Of a stretch of DNA of 64,000 nucleotides, positions 45,523 through 54,031 are shown piece after piece (position 1 is the stretch's first letter; each line of letters opens with the position of its first letter). Under the pieces are notes generated by a model. It was not told where the DNA came from and ran no database searches. It saw only the letters and a list, made by a program, of their open reading frames with translations. The position numbers and the translations under genes are program-made. The DNA comes from Desulfobacula sp. GTDB lineage: Bacteria; Desulfobacterota; Desulfobacteria; Desulfobacterales; Desulfobacteraceae. Where the stretch lies: positions 1 through 64,000 of the forward strand of contig NZ_JAQYWD010000005.1 in NCBI RefSeq assembly GCF_030145145.1, read 5' to 3'.

Positions 45523-46251
45523 TCAGTCAGGGTCGGGTTCTATGAATTTTTCAGGATGATTCATAAAATTTTTATAAAGTTGATAATATTCGGTATCTTT
45601 ATACGTTATGGGTTCAATTCTGGGGGTGTCAAAGCTGTAAATCCGAGAGTGTGGACAGGCCAGCAAAAAAGGGGAGTGGGTGGCAATGATAAATTGCGCA
45701 TGACCCTGTCGCTGAATTTTGATTAAAAGGTTTAACAATTCAATCAAAGAAGAGGGACTCAGAGCCGTTTCCGGTTCATCCAGAAAGTATATTCCCTTGA
45801 TGGTGTATCTGGATTGGAAATAGGACATGAGCGACTGACCATGGGATTGGGTGATCAAAGATTTCCCGCCGAAATAATTGAGCATGGCCGCATCATTAAG
45901 TGCCCATTCTTCAAGGTTTTTTGCGAAATGGGAAAAAATCTGGGACCCGAAGAACGATCCGGGTACCGGCGCCGTTTCCCATTGAACGGAAATGGTTTTG
46001 TACAGGTCCTCTTCATAGGGATTGTTCTCATATCTTAAGTTGAATTCACTTTGCCAGATATGGATACCGCATCGAATGGCCAGGGCTTTAAGCAAGGTTG
46101 ATTTGCCTGTACCATTTTCACCGATAAAAAAGGTAATGGGCGTGTCAAAGGAAAGGGTGTCCGTGTCTTGGAAGATCTTCAGATGAAAGGGATAAAAATC
46201 CAAAACAGGAAATTTATCCGAATGGATATTTACCTGTTTTAAATAGATCAT
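45523..46251 (-). CDS. AAA/ABC-type ATPase, COG3910-like
   Basis: 242 residues. Walker A FIGENGTGKSTLLKAL at about 42, ABC-like Walker B GIYFLDEPETALSPSS, and the switch His in IIATHSPFLLA. A stand-alone soluble ATPase with SMC/RecF-like character; homologues are widespread and uncharacterised. Its start overlaps the stop of the 102-residue gene upstream (ATGA), and its stop is 10 nt before the V4R-LuxR gene, so all three are probably co-translated. Confidence 0.85.
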   Translation of the reverse strand: MIYLKQVNIHSDKFPVLDFYPFHLKIFQDTDTLSFDTPITFFIGENGTGKSTLLKALAIRCGIHIWQSEFNLRYENNPYEEDLYKTISVQWETAPVPGSFFGSQIFSHFAKNLEEWALNDAAMLNYFGGKSLITQSHGQSLMSYFQSRYTIKGIYFLDEPETALSPSSLIELLNLLIKIQRQGHAQFIIATHSPFLLACPHSRIYSFDTPRIEPITYKDTEYYQLYKNFMNHPEKFIEPDPD

Positions 46252-46556
46252 TTTTCTTGTCCTTTTCTTTGTTTGGCTTGTTCAATCAAATCAAACAATG
46301 ACAGTATTTTGGGTTTCCCTTGGTTCAAGAAGGCCTTTTTAAAGTCTTCTTCTGTCAATTTGCGCATGAGATAGTCATGGACATTAAAGCGGGTATGCCA
46401 GCAGTCCAGGGTTTTAAAACAGGGAAGCCCATTGTTTTCAGAGCGGCAATAGGGAAAATTGATTTCATGTCCAAGCCGTGGACATCGGATGGTGACCTCA
46501 TCTTTCGGGGGGTCTGACGGAAGTGCATCGGGATTTTTGTTTGTGTCTGTATCCAT
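46248..46556 (-). CDS. Small Cys-containing protein of unknown function, 102 residues
   Basis: Acidic N-terminus, then CPRLGHEINFPYCRSENNGLPCFKTLDCW with four Cys and a His that could bind zinc, then a helical tail (YLMRKLTEEDFKKAF). I have the impression that similar short proteins occur in deltaproteobacteria but know no function. It overlaps the COG3910-like ATPase start by 4 nt, which implies a functional pairing. Confidence 0.75.
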   Translation of the reverse strand: MDTDTNKNPDALPSDPPKDEVTIRCPRLGHEINFPYCRSENNGLPCFKTLDCWHTRFNVHDYLMRKLTEEDFKKAFLNQGKPKILSLFDLIEQAKQRKGQEK

Positions 46557-46579
46557 TTTATATGTGCCCCTTATAATTG

Positions 46580-46618
46580 GCCGCAGCCGTTAGTGTCAGA
46601 TCCAAAGACGGGTGCGGC
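46580..46618. terminator. Hairpin between trpB2 copy 2 and the small Cys protein gene
   Basis: 11-nt arms GCCGCAGCCGT and ACGGGTGCGGC with one mismatch and a 17-nt loop, without a good U-tract. It may partly separate trpB2 copy 2 from the three-gene unit downstream. Confidence 0.4.
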
Positions 46619-46633
46619 TGGTTAAATTTATTT

Positions 46634-48007
46634 TCAGGTTGCCTGCCTGGGTTTGGGTAAGAATTCAAGGTCTTTTAAGGCTGCATCAATTTGTGCCTGG
46701 GGCAGCTCATGATCAGACAATTTACCCCTGAAATAAGATTCATAAGCAGCCAGATCCACAAGTCCGTGACCGCTCCAGTTGAACAGGATGGTTTTTTCCT
46801 TTCCCTCTTTTTTGGCCTTAAGGGCTTCTTTGATGGTCATGGCAATGGCATGGTTGCATTCAGGTGCAGAGATATAGCCCTCGGACCGGGCAAAGGTGAG
46901 CCCTGCCTTAAAGGTTTCCAGCTGCTGAACAGATTCGGCCCGGACAATACCATCCAGGACCAGTTGGCTCACAATGGGTGCCATGCCGTGATATCTCAAC
47001 CCCCCGGCATGGATGGGTGCCGGGACAAAATTATGCCCCAGTGTGTGCATGGGCAACAAGGGTGTCATCTGGACGGTGTCTCCGAAATCATAGGCAAAGG
47101 GTCCCCGGGTCAAGGTGGGACAGGATGTCGGTTCCACGGCAATAATGTCAATATCCCTGCCGTTTATTTTATCCTGGGCAAAGGGCATGGCAAGACCGGC
47201 AAAATTACTGCCGCCACCGGCGCTGCCAATAATAATATCGGGATAATCGCCGGCCAGTTTCATCTGTTTTATGGCCTCAAGGCCGATAATACTTTGATGG
47301 ATCATGACATGATTTAACACACTGCCCAACGCATATTTGGCGGTATCATCGGCGACGGCTTCTTCCACTGCCTCACTGATGGCCATGCCAAGACTTCCCG
47401 GAGAATCGGGGTCTTTTTCAAGAATGCTTCGGCCGGCCCTTGTTTCCGTGCTGGGGCTGGCCGTACAATTCGCTCCCCAGGTTTCCATCATCAATCGGCG
47501 ATACGGTTTCTGATTGTAAGAAATTTTAACCATGAACACCTTACATTCAATCCCGAAAAATGAACAACACATGGAAAGCGCGCTGCCCCACTGGCCGGCC
47601 CCGGTTTCAGTGGTGATTTTTTTTGTACCGGCGACTTTATTATAATAGGCCTGGGCAATGGCCGTGTTGGGCTTATGACTGCCGGCAGGGCTGACGCCTT
47701 CGTTTTTAAAATAAATTTTAGCCGGTGTATCCAGGGCTCTCTCAAGGTTATAGGCACGATACAGGGGGGATGGCCGCCAGATGGCATATTTGTCTAAAAC
47801 TTCTTCCGGGATGTCAATCCAGCGTTCGGTGCTCATTTCCTGTTCAATCAGGTTCATGGGAAAAATCGGGGCAAGATCATCCGGCCCGCAGGGCTGTCCG
47901 GTTCCGGGGTGAAGCGGCGGTTCCATGGCCGTTGGCATATCCGCCATGATGTTATACCATTGTCGCGGCATGTCTTGATCCGGCAATACATATTTTTTGG
48001 ATTTCAT
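46634..48007 (-). CDS. trpB: TrpB2-type tryptophan synthase beta chain, copy 2
   Basis: 457 residues from ATG 48007 (AAGGAGG 7 nt upstream). Same motifs as copy 1: [14 protein letters not shown] with the PLP Lys, [26 protein letters not shown] and [16 protein letters not shown]. About 36 differences over 457 residues by eye, nearly all conservative and clustered at the ends and in surface helices; the active-site segments are identical. Silent differences are frequent in the DNA, so the duplication is not recent. No trpA, trpC or trpF is near. It begins the minus-strand run that continues through the small Cys protein, ATPase, V4R-LuxR regulator and serA. Confidence 0.92.
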   Translation of the reverse strand: MKSKKYVLPDQDMPRQWYNIMADMPTAMEPPLHPGTGQPCGPDDLAPIFPMNLIEQEMSTERWIDIPEEVLDKYAIWRPSPLYRAYNLERALDTPAKIYFKNEGVSPAGSHKPNTAIAQAYYNKVAGTKKITTETGAGQWGSALSMCCSFFGIECKVFMVKISYNQKPYRRLMMETWGANCTASPSTETRAGRSILEKDPDSPGSLGMAISEAVEEAVADDTAKYALGSVLNHVMIHQSIIGLEAIKQMKLAGDYPDIIIGSAGGGSNFAGLAMPFAQDKINGRDIDIIAVEPTSCPTLTRGPFAYDFGDTVQMTPLLPMHTLGHNFVPAPIHAGGLRYHGMAPIVSQLVLDGIVRAESVQQLETFKAGLTFARSEGYISAPECNHAIAMTIKEALKAKKEGKEKTILFNWSGHGLVDLAAYESYFRGKLSDHELPQAQIDAALKDLEFLPKPRQAT

Positions 48008-48107
48008 AAGCCCTCCTTGCTCGAGGTTAACGTAATGCGTTAAAAACAATAGCGTGTATATCTAAAGTACAGTCATTGAATATGTCATGCCTACAAATGG
48101 AACAGGT

Positions 48108-48122
48108 TTGACTTTATGTCAA
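48108..48122. promoter_or_regulatory. Small palindrome upstream of trpB2 copy 2
   Basis: TTGAC-TTTAT-GTCAA, perfect 5-bp arms about 100 bp upstream of the gene. It is a candidate operator for the nearby LuxR-type regulator, but arms this short can arise by chance. Confidence 0.3.
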
Positions 48123-48249
48123 TTTATTTATGGGAATAAACCGGTCAAGTCAAGCACTAAATAATGGGTTATGGCATCCCTCCGGACCGGAATCAATGCG
48201 GGTTATGTCGACGATTATCGCAAGTGAATGAAACACGGCATACGGGTTT

Positions 48250-49035
48250 TCAGATCATCCCCTTTTTTCGGTAGGCCTGAACCAAAATCGTATCAATGAC
48301 CAGGAACAGCACAATGGGCAGACATAAAAAAATTAATGTCAAGATGGCGGCCAGGGATCGATTGGATGAATTGAGCAGGGGAAACAGGGTGCCGGTGAAG
48401 GAGTCTACACTGCCGCCGCCGATGAGAAAGACCAGGAAATATTCGGAAAATGCCACCAGGAAGACCACGCTGCCTCCGGCAATCACTGCCGGCATGAGCA
48501 GCGGCAGTTCTACCTGCAGCAGTATGGACATCGTTCCGGCACCCAGGTTTTCAGCGCAGAGCCGATAGTCTTTTCCCATGGTTTGAAATCCCGCCACCAG
48601 GGACCTGAACATATAGGGGTAGCTGAACATGGCCAGGATGAGAACAACTCCGGCCAGGGTGTCTGCCAGGGAAAATTTGATAAACAAAAAATGGAGGCCC
48701 ATGGCAAAGGTCATGGGGGGAACCAGGGCTGGTGCCAGGAGCAATCCTTCCAACAGGGCTTTGCCCGAAAAGTTGCTCCTGGCAAAGACTGCGGCCGGAA
48801 GCAGGCACATCAGCAGGGTGGTCAGGACTGTGAGCAGGGAAAAGAGGCAGGAGGATCCCAGGGACATCAGGATTTGGCGTTGATGCTGGGCCAGATAGAT
48901 CAGGCCCTTGATGCTGAAATCGGCCGGCCAGACATCCGGGAACCGCCACCCCGGGGCCAGGCTGACCAGGGCCAGTACAACCACGGGCAGAGCAAACAGC
49001 AGTATCAGGACCAGAAATGTGGCAGCATGTTTCAT
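48250..49035 (-). CDS. ABC transporter permease, YnjC-like, second half
   Basis: 261 residues with about six membrane segments. It carries the binding-protein-dependent EAA-type loop (YRLCAENLGAGTMSILLQVELPLL) that docks on the ATPase. It overlaps the upstream permease gene by 4 nt (ATGA). In E. coli the YnjC permease is one fused protein of two such halves; here they are separate. It is the last gene of the five-gene kinase-ATPase-binding protein-permease-permease operon. Confidence 0.88.
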   Translation of the reverse strand: MKHAATFLVLILLFALPVVVLALVSLAPGWRFPDVWPADFSIKGLIYLAQHQRQILMSLGSSCLFSLLTVLTTLLMCLLPAAVFARSNFSGKALLEGLLLAPALVPPMTFAMGLHFLFIKFSLADTLAGVVLILAMFSYPYMFRSLVAGFQTMGKDYRLCAENLGAGTMSILLQVELPLLMPAVIAGGSVVFLVAFSEYFLVFLIGGGSVDSFTGTLFPLLNSSNRSLAAILTLIFLCLPIVLFLVIDTILVQAYRKKGMI

Positions 49036-49901
49036 AGTTTTCGGACCCCGGATTCCAGGCGGTTGACGATTTTGGAATAGGCGATAATGAAAAGCACGGC
49101 AAAGCAGAACATGATGACCAGAATTGCCATGGCTTCGGGGCGCCGGGCAAGGTCATGTTTGAAATACAGATTGTAGACATGGATGCTCAGCATGCCGGGT
49201 CGGCTTTCGCTTAAAACGTAAGGGATGTCAAAGGCCCCGAAACTGTAAAGGAATAGAATGATAAAGCCGGTGTGCAATGCCGGGGCCAGGCGGGGCAGAA
49301 CAATGGTAAAAAAAATCCGCAGACCCGATGCCCCGAGCATGGTCGCGGTTTGAATCTGGCGAACATCAAATCTGAACAGCAACGCCATGACCAGCAGCAT
49401 GGAAAAGGGCGTGCCTTTGAGGGTGTAGGCCAGGATCATTCCGATTCCCCAGCCGGAATACAGCAGGTTGGGAAAGTCGTGAAGGGTCTGGATAACCCCC
49501 AGCCAATGGGCCACCGAAGCCACGATGCCCGACGGACTCCAGAAAATCAGGATCACAAAGGCCACAGAAATATGGGGCAGGATCAGGGGGATTTTGTAAA
49601 CCAGTGAAGCCGTGGCCAGTTGTCTGGGTAGCTGCCAGACCCGGTAGGCCAGGATTGTCCCGGTTATCACGGCCAGCAGGGCTGATACGGCCGCTACCCC
49701 CAGAGAAAAGAAGAATGAGGCAAAAAAGGCTGGATCGGCCAGCAGCTTGGCATAGGCATCCAGTGCCCCGCCCTCATGGGGCAGCGGGGTCAGGATGCCG
49801 AAAGACTGGCAGACCGTCAGGAATACCCCGCCGCAGAAAAGGACCAGGTAGGGCAGTATCAAAGGGCTGAGCCTGAGGCAGTGCTTAATTGTCCAGGACA
49901 T
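49032..49901 (-). CDS. ABC transporter permease, YnjC-like, first half
   Basis: 289 residues, six or seven membrane segments, with the docking loop VRQIQTATMLGASGLRIFFTIVLPRL. It overlaps the end of the binding-protein gene by 17 nt, so translation is coupled. Together with the second permease it forms the membrane channel of an importer. The substrate of the YnjBCD family is not established. Confidence 0.88.
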   Translation of the reverse strand: MSWTIKHCLRLSPLILPYLVLFCGGVFLTVCQSFGILTPLPHEGGALDAYAKLLADPAFFASFFFSLGVAAVSALLAVITGTILAYRVWQLPRQLATASLVYKIPLILPHISVAFVILIFWSPSGIVASVAHWLGVIQTLHDFPNLLYSGWGIGMILAYTLKGTPFSMLLVMALLFRFDVRQIQTATMLGASGLRIFFTIVLPRLAPALHTGFIILFLYSFGAFDIPYVLSESRPGMLSIHVYNLYFKHDLARRPEAMAILVIMFCFAVLFIIAYSKIVNRLESGVRKL

Positions 49902-51108
49902 GTTCCTTCCAGCCCTGCTCCAAAGCCTCCAGGTAATCGGATGGTATTTCCGGCACGGCCACGGGATTCAGCGTATCTGATCCCAGCGTGGCCGGGCCAA
50001 GGTCCACGGATTGAAATTGTTTGCGTTCTTTCGGGTTCAGCCGCTTGAGATCCAGGGCGGGAAAATCGCCCCATTTGTCCGGATGGTATTTGGACAGCTG
50101 GGCATCCATGGAAATGAGGAAGTCGGCTAACACCATGGCACCTGCTTTATTGGGCGCATTAAACGGAATGGCAGTAAAATGGGTGTTGTAGATGGAACCG
50201 TCTTTCATCACAAAGGTTCGGACGCTTTTGGGATAGCTGCCTTCCAGGATTTTGTTCTGGGCGTGGGACGGATGATAGGACATGCCAAAAGCCACTTCTC
50301 CCCGGGAGAAAAGGGTATCCAGAAAAGCGCTGTCCTTGGGATAAGTCTGCCCTTTTTGCCATAAAAAGGGTTCGATTGCGTTGAGCCAGTTCCAGAGCAG
50401 GGGTGCTTTTCGTGCAAACAGGTCCGGGTCCCAGCCGGACAAATATTGTTCATGGCCGCCGGTGACAGCGTAAAACAGTTGTCTGATAAAGGCGGAACCC
50501 GTGAAATCCGGGGGTTGGGGATAGGTGAAACTGCCGGGGTTGGCCCGGATCCATTCGTTTAATCCGGTGATGGTCTGGGGGGGGGCGCTGACAGCTGCCG
50601 TGTCATATTCAAAGACAAACTGGGCCCTGCCGTAGGGCGCTTCATATCCCTCCACGGGATAGCCGAAATCATGGGCCATGCTTTCGGGATCCACATACTT
50701 TCGGATGTTGGGCAATTGTTGAGCAAAGGGCCCGAACAGCAGTCCGGCTTCCTTGGCATTTTTAAAATTTTCCCCGTTGATCCAGAGCAGGTCGATGTTG
50801 CCGGTTTTTTTCCCGGCAGCCTTTTCATTGAGCAGTTTATTGATAAAGATCCCGGCGTCCATGGGGACCCTTACCAGATCAATATCGTATCGTTTTTTCA
50901 TCTCTCCTGCCACATAGGTATCCACCCAGGCATTGACATGGGCCCATCCCCCGAACATGTACCATCTGACCTGATGGTTCCGGGCCTGTTCGGCAATTTG
51001 TTGGAAAGGGATCTGTAATAATGAATCCTCCGTGTTCTTGGCCGCTGCCGGACCCGGCAGCATGAAAAGAATCCAGAAGGCGATGAGGGCAATGTGTTTT
51101 TTTAGCAT
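49885..51108 (-). CDS. ABC transporter substrate-binding protein, YnjB-like
   Basis: 407 residues with a clear signal peptide (MLKKHIALIAFW..., cut near AAAKN). Features of the YnjB group: VRWYMFGGWAHVNAWVDTYVAGE, then DLLWINGENFKNAKEAGLLFGPFAQQLPN, DFGYPVEGYEAPYGRAQFVFEYD, and VAFGMSYHP. A periplasmic receptor related to thiamine/polyamine-type binding proteins; ligand unknown. It follows the ATPase gene by 10 nt. Confidence 0.85.
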   Translation of the reverse strand: MLKKHIALIAFWILFMLPGPAAAKNTEDSLLQIPFQQIAEQARNHQVRWYMFGGWAHVNAWVDTYVAGEMKKRYDIDLVRVPMDAGIFINKLLNEKAAGKKTGNIDLLWINGENFKNAKEAGLLFGPFAQQLPNIRKYVDPESMAHDFGYPVEGYEAPYGRAQFVFEYDTAAVSAPPQTITGLNEWIRANPGSFTYPQPPDFTGSAFIRQLFYAVTGGHEQYLSGWDPDLFARKAPLLWNWLNAIEPFLWQKGQTYPKDSAFLDTLFSRGEVAFGMSYHPSHAQNKILEGSYPKSVRTFVMKDGSIYNTHFTAIPFNAPNKAGAMVLADFLISMDAQLSKYHPDKWGDFPALDLKRLNPKERKQFQSVDLGPATLGSDTLNPVAVPEIPSDYLEALEQGWKEHVLDN

Positions 51109-51118
51109 GTTGGCTCCT

Positions 51119-52063
51119 TTAAAGGGAAGTAAGTTTCAGCGTTACCTGCTGGCCGGTCTGGTACCGGTCATCATGGCTGTACGCTGTGTAGGTGTGGTTT
51201 CCAATACTTATGGTATAGGCGGTGTAGTGACCGGCAAAGGCTTTTTCCCGGATGCGGCCGGGGCCGTCCCGGCCAGGGTGTATGGCAAGATTCTCGGGCC
51301 GGGCCAGAATCTGTTCGGAGCCCTTGCCGGCGATCTGGAACAGGGCGAACTGGTGTTCCGGAATGATGTTCACCGGGCCTAAAAATTTTGCCACATCCAG
51401 GGATGCGGAATTGAAATAGACCTTTCTGGGGGTATCAAACTGCTGGAGGCGTTTGTCCAGTAGAATACCAATGCGGTCGGACATGGCAAAGGCTTCTTCC
51501 AGGTCGTGGGTGACACTGATGGTGGGAATACCGAATTCCTGCTGGGTTTTCCGGATAAACCGGGCCGTTTCCATTTTCAGATTCCGGTCCAGGTTGGCAA
51601 ACGGCTCGTCCAGGAGAAGCACTGCCGGGCTGACGATCATGGCCCGGGCAATGGCCACCCGCTGGCTTTGCCCGGCAGACAGCTGGGCTGGATATTGATC
51701 CCCCTGTTCGGTCAGCTGAAAATAGACGAGCATTTGCTCCACTTGTTTTCGGATCTCGTTTTTTCCCAGGTGTCGGGCGTTTAAGCCAAACCCGATATTG
51801 TCTCTCACCGTCATGGACGGGAACAGCACATAGTCCTGGAAGACAATAATGACCGGGTGCGCCCGGGTGGGCGGACGGGAAAAAACCACCTCTCCATGGT
51901 CGGGTTTGTCCAGTTGGGCAATGATCTTGAGCAGGGTGGTTTTCCCCACCCCGGAAGGTCCGACAATGGACACCAGCTCCCGGGGGCCGACATCAAAGTT
52001 GATATCCTTAAGAACGGTCCTTTTCCGGAACCGTTTGGTTATATGACAGAGTTTAAGATCCAT
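51119..52063 (-). CDS. ABC transporter ATP-binding protein, YnjD/PotA-like
   Basis: 314 residues. Walker A GPSGVGKTTLLKI at about 34, Q-loop VFQDYVLFPS, signature LSAGQSQRVAIARAM (LSAGQ instead of LSGGQ, a common variant), Walker B VLLLDEPFANLD, switch ISVTHDLEEA. A C-terminal TOBE-like region (about 235-314) is present, as in polyamine/iron/thiamine-type importers. Its start lies inside the end of the kinase-fold gene (25-nt overlap). Confidence 0.92.
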   Translation of the reverse strand: MDLKLCHITKRFRKRTVLKDINFDVGPRELVSIVGPSGVGKTTLLKIIAQLDKPDHGEVVFSRPPTRAHPVIIVFQDYVLFPSMTVRDNIGFGLNARHLGKNEIRKQVEQMLVYFQLTEQGDQYPAQLSAGQSQRVAIARAMIVSPAVLLLDEPFANLDRNLKMETARFIRKTQQEFGIPTISVTHDLEEAFAMSDRIGILLDKRLQQFDTPRKVYFNSASLDVAKFLGPVNIIPEHQFALFQIAGKGSEQILARPENLAIHPGRDGPGRIREKAFAGHYTAYTISIGNHTYTAYSHDDRYQTGQQVTLKLTSL

Positions 52064-53013
52064 GGGATATCGGAAAGATATTGATTTATTTTGGCAAAGG
52101 TATCCGTGTTCTGCAGGGGGCGGTCAGTATGGGTATATTCATACCAGGCCATGAAACACCAGGACAGGGCTCTCAGCAGGATGGTTTTCTCCATTACCCG
52201 GGTCTTTTGAATCATGACATCCGGGTCCATGTCCGGGCAGGCCTCCCGGTGGTAGGCCGTAAGAAAATATTTTTTTTCATCCAGGGTCAGGCGAAAATCA
52301 CTTTTCCAGAGGGTGGTGGTGGGGACCATGAAATGGCCCAGATCCTGGTAACGATAAGATTCCACTGCTTTTTCCCAGTCCACGAGATATGCCCCGGCAT
52401 CGCTGACAAGAAAATTACCGGAATTGACCTCGGTATTGACCAGACAGCGGGGTTCGTCGGCAAACAGGGTCCGGGTCTCGTCGGCCAGGGACAGGATGGT
52501 ATCATAATAGGTCCGGATGAGATCCCGTTCTTTTACCAGGGGATGATCGGGAAAACGGTTGAGCAGGTCTTTGCTCTCCCGGGCAATATCCATCACCGGA
52601 TCAGCCTGGACCACCAGGCCCCGGGGTAGGGGGGTCGTATGAACCCGGGCGAAGATATAGGCGGCTTTGTCCAGATCCCGACCATAGTCCAGGGCCTTGC
52701 CGGGCAGGTAGGTCATGAGCAGGGCGCCCCCGCCCAGGGGCTCCGGGTGGGGATGGCAGGCAATGGGCTGTGGGGTAACCCCGGAACTGGACAGGGCCTT
52801 GAGTACCCTGTATTCGTAAGTAATCTGGTCCGTTCCCAGGCCGAGTTGACTGCCGTGGTTGATACGCAGGACAGTGGAACCGGTACCGCTTTTGACGAGA
52901 TAGTTGGCATTGTACTCCCCGGCTGCCAGGAAGGACACGGAAAAAGGCCCTTTGACCCAGCCTGAGGTTATAAGGAAATCGGTTATTTTTTCCAGTTTGT
53001 CTGGGCCTGTCAT
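52039..53013 (-). CDS. Phosphotransferase-fold protein (APH/choline kinase family), atypical catalytic loop
   Basis: 324 residues. N-lobe with glycine-containing LAAGEYNANYLV and nucleotide Lys replaced by Arg context (STVLRINHG), typical of APH/ThiK/choline-kinase folds. The catalytic loop, normally H-x-D-x4-N, reads NTEVNSGN: Asp replaced by Glu and His by Asn, while the metal-binding Asp (YLVDWEKA) remains. It heads the ABC operon and overlaps the ATPase gene by 25 nt. By analogy with thiamine or choline salvage it may phosphorylate and trap the imported compound, but the loop change makes kinase activity uncertain. Confidence 0.75.
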   Translation of the reverse strand: MTGPDKLEKITDFLITSGWVKGPFSVSFLAAGEYNANYLVKSGTGSTVLRINHGSQLGLGTDQITYEYRVLKALSSSGVTPQPIACHPHPEPLGGGALLMTYLPGKALDYGRDLDKAAYIFARVHTTPLPRGLVVQADPVMDIARESKDLLNRFPDHPLVKERDLIRTYYDTILSLADETRTLFADEPRCLVNTEVNSGNFLVSDAGAYLVDWEKAVESYRYQDLGHFMVPTTTLWKSDFRLTLDEKKYFLTAYHREACPDMDPDVMIQKTRVMEKTILLRALSWCFMAWYEYTHTDRPLQNTDTFAKINQYLSDIPWILNSVI

Positions 53014-53121
53014 GATGTCGCCGGGCTCCGGGTCAGTTTACCTGTTTCATGTGTTGAACCATGCCAGTTGCCGATTCTATACCATTTTGTCCGGTATTTG
53101 TATTTTTTTTGGGGTGCCGGG

Positions 53122-53661
53122 TTAAATGCTGCAAGCAAGTATATGGTCCCTGACCACTTTGTAAAGGTCTTCAAATCGAAGCATGCCGGTCACCTGGTCT
53201 TCTTTTTTGACAATCAATGGCTGGTGAACGCCCATAACATATTCATGGAGTGCCTTTTCCAGAGAATCGGTTTCCTGGACATATTCATAGCTTTCCGGTA
53301 TATGCATTAATTCGGAAATTTTTATGCCGCTGCCCCTTTCACACAAAGTCTTCACCGGCTCCAACCAGAGGTCAAAATCTTTAATGGCTTTTAGCACATA
53401 GTCTTTTGTCAAGGTCCCGTTGGTATAGTTAATATTGAGTTTTTTATAATTGGGTTCCAGGGATCTGAAAATATCAATCATCGTGACCTTTCCCTTGAAC
53501 TCACCCGTATCATTCACTACAATCAGATCCTGATGAACCGGTTTTGATGAGGTCTTACCCGTTTCGAGTATTTGGAAAACATCATATAACGTCTGATCCT
53601 CTTTTATCGTTGCATAGTCAGAGATGGACGTCATAATGTCCTTTATAAGAATATTTCGCAT
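53122..53661 (-). CDS. Tandem CBS-domain protein
   Basis: 179 residues from ATG 53661, with TGGAGG 5 nt upstream; an in-frame ATG 66 nt earlier has no such site. Two CBS repeats: MRNILIKDIMTSISDYATIKEDQTLYDVFQIL...DLIVVNDTGEFKGKVTMIDIFRSL, and ISELMHIPESYEYVQETDSLEKALHEYVMGVHQPLIVKKEDQVTGMLRFEDLYKV. CBS pairs bind adenine nucleotides and act as energy-state switches. Stand-alone; the partner is unknown. Confidence 0.85.
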   Translation of the reverse strand: MRNILIKDIMTSISDYATIKEDQTLYDVFQILETGKTSSKPVHQDLIVVNDTGEFKGKVTMIDIFRSLEPNYKKLNINYTNGTLTKDYVLKAIKDFDLWLEPVKTLCERGSGIKISELMHIPESYEYVQETDSLEKALHEYVMGVHQPLIVKKEDQVTGMLRFEDLYKVVRDHILACSI

Positions 53662-54031
53662 AGATCCTCCATAATATTTTAGGGTTACGCCATTGTGGTC
53701 ATGCGGTAGAAATAAGACGATAATCATATTCTGTTTATGCCTTAACGATACGTCAGCTTAGTCTTCTTGTCAAAGCAAAAATAATGAAGGATGAATGGAT
53801 GAGTCATTTGTCAGAACCCCTTCGAGCAACTTTGATTCTTTCATCTTCAGCAGTTTTTACTTGAATATCACTCTGAGAATAGATAAAAGATATAAAGTCA
53901 AAACGATACCGGTTTGGACCAAGGACAACAGAAAACAGATGCCGACCCCGTCCTTTAAAGCTGAAGACCGAAAGCGTTAAATGATAATGTTGCTTTTGAA
54001 ATATGAACAACCGAATTAGGAGATGGTATCA
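53662..54031. other. Intergenic region without a supported gene
   Basis: About 370 bp between the divergent CBS gene and the MscS-like gene. Short frames occur on both strands (a 61-codon one from 53795 on plus has AAGGA before its ATG), but they overlap each other and show no recognisable motif or signal peptide. I see no clear promoter or terminator. Confidence 0.4.

Noticed and set aside
41778-48007. Treating the two trpB2 genes as a recent tandem duplication or assembly artefact
   Set aside because: They differ at about 36 residues and many silent sites and have different flanks, so they are genuine diverged paralogues.
52966-53121. A TPP riboswitch upstream of the YnjBCD-like operon
   Set aside because: The CUGAGA and other conserved thi-box elements are not visible in the spacer.
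53795-53980. 61-codon plus-strand frame with AAGGA before its ATG
   Set aside because: No recognisable motif, no signal peptide, and an equally long frame exists on the opposite strand.
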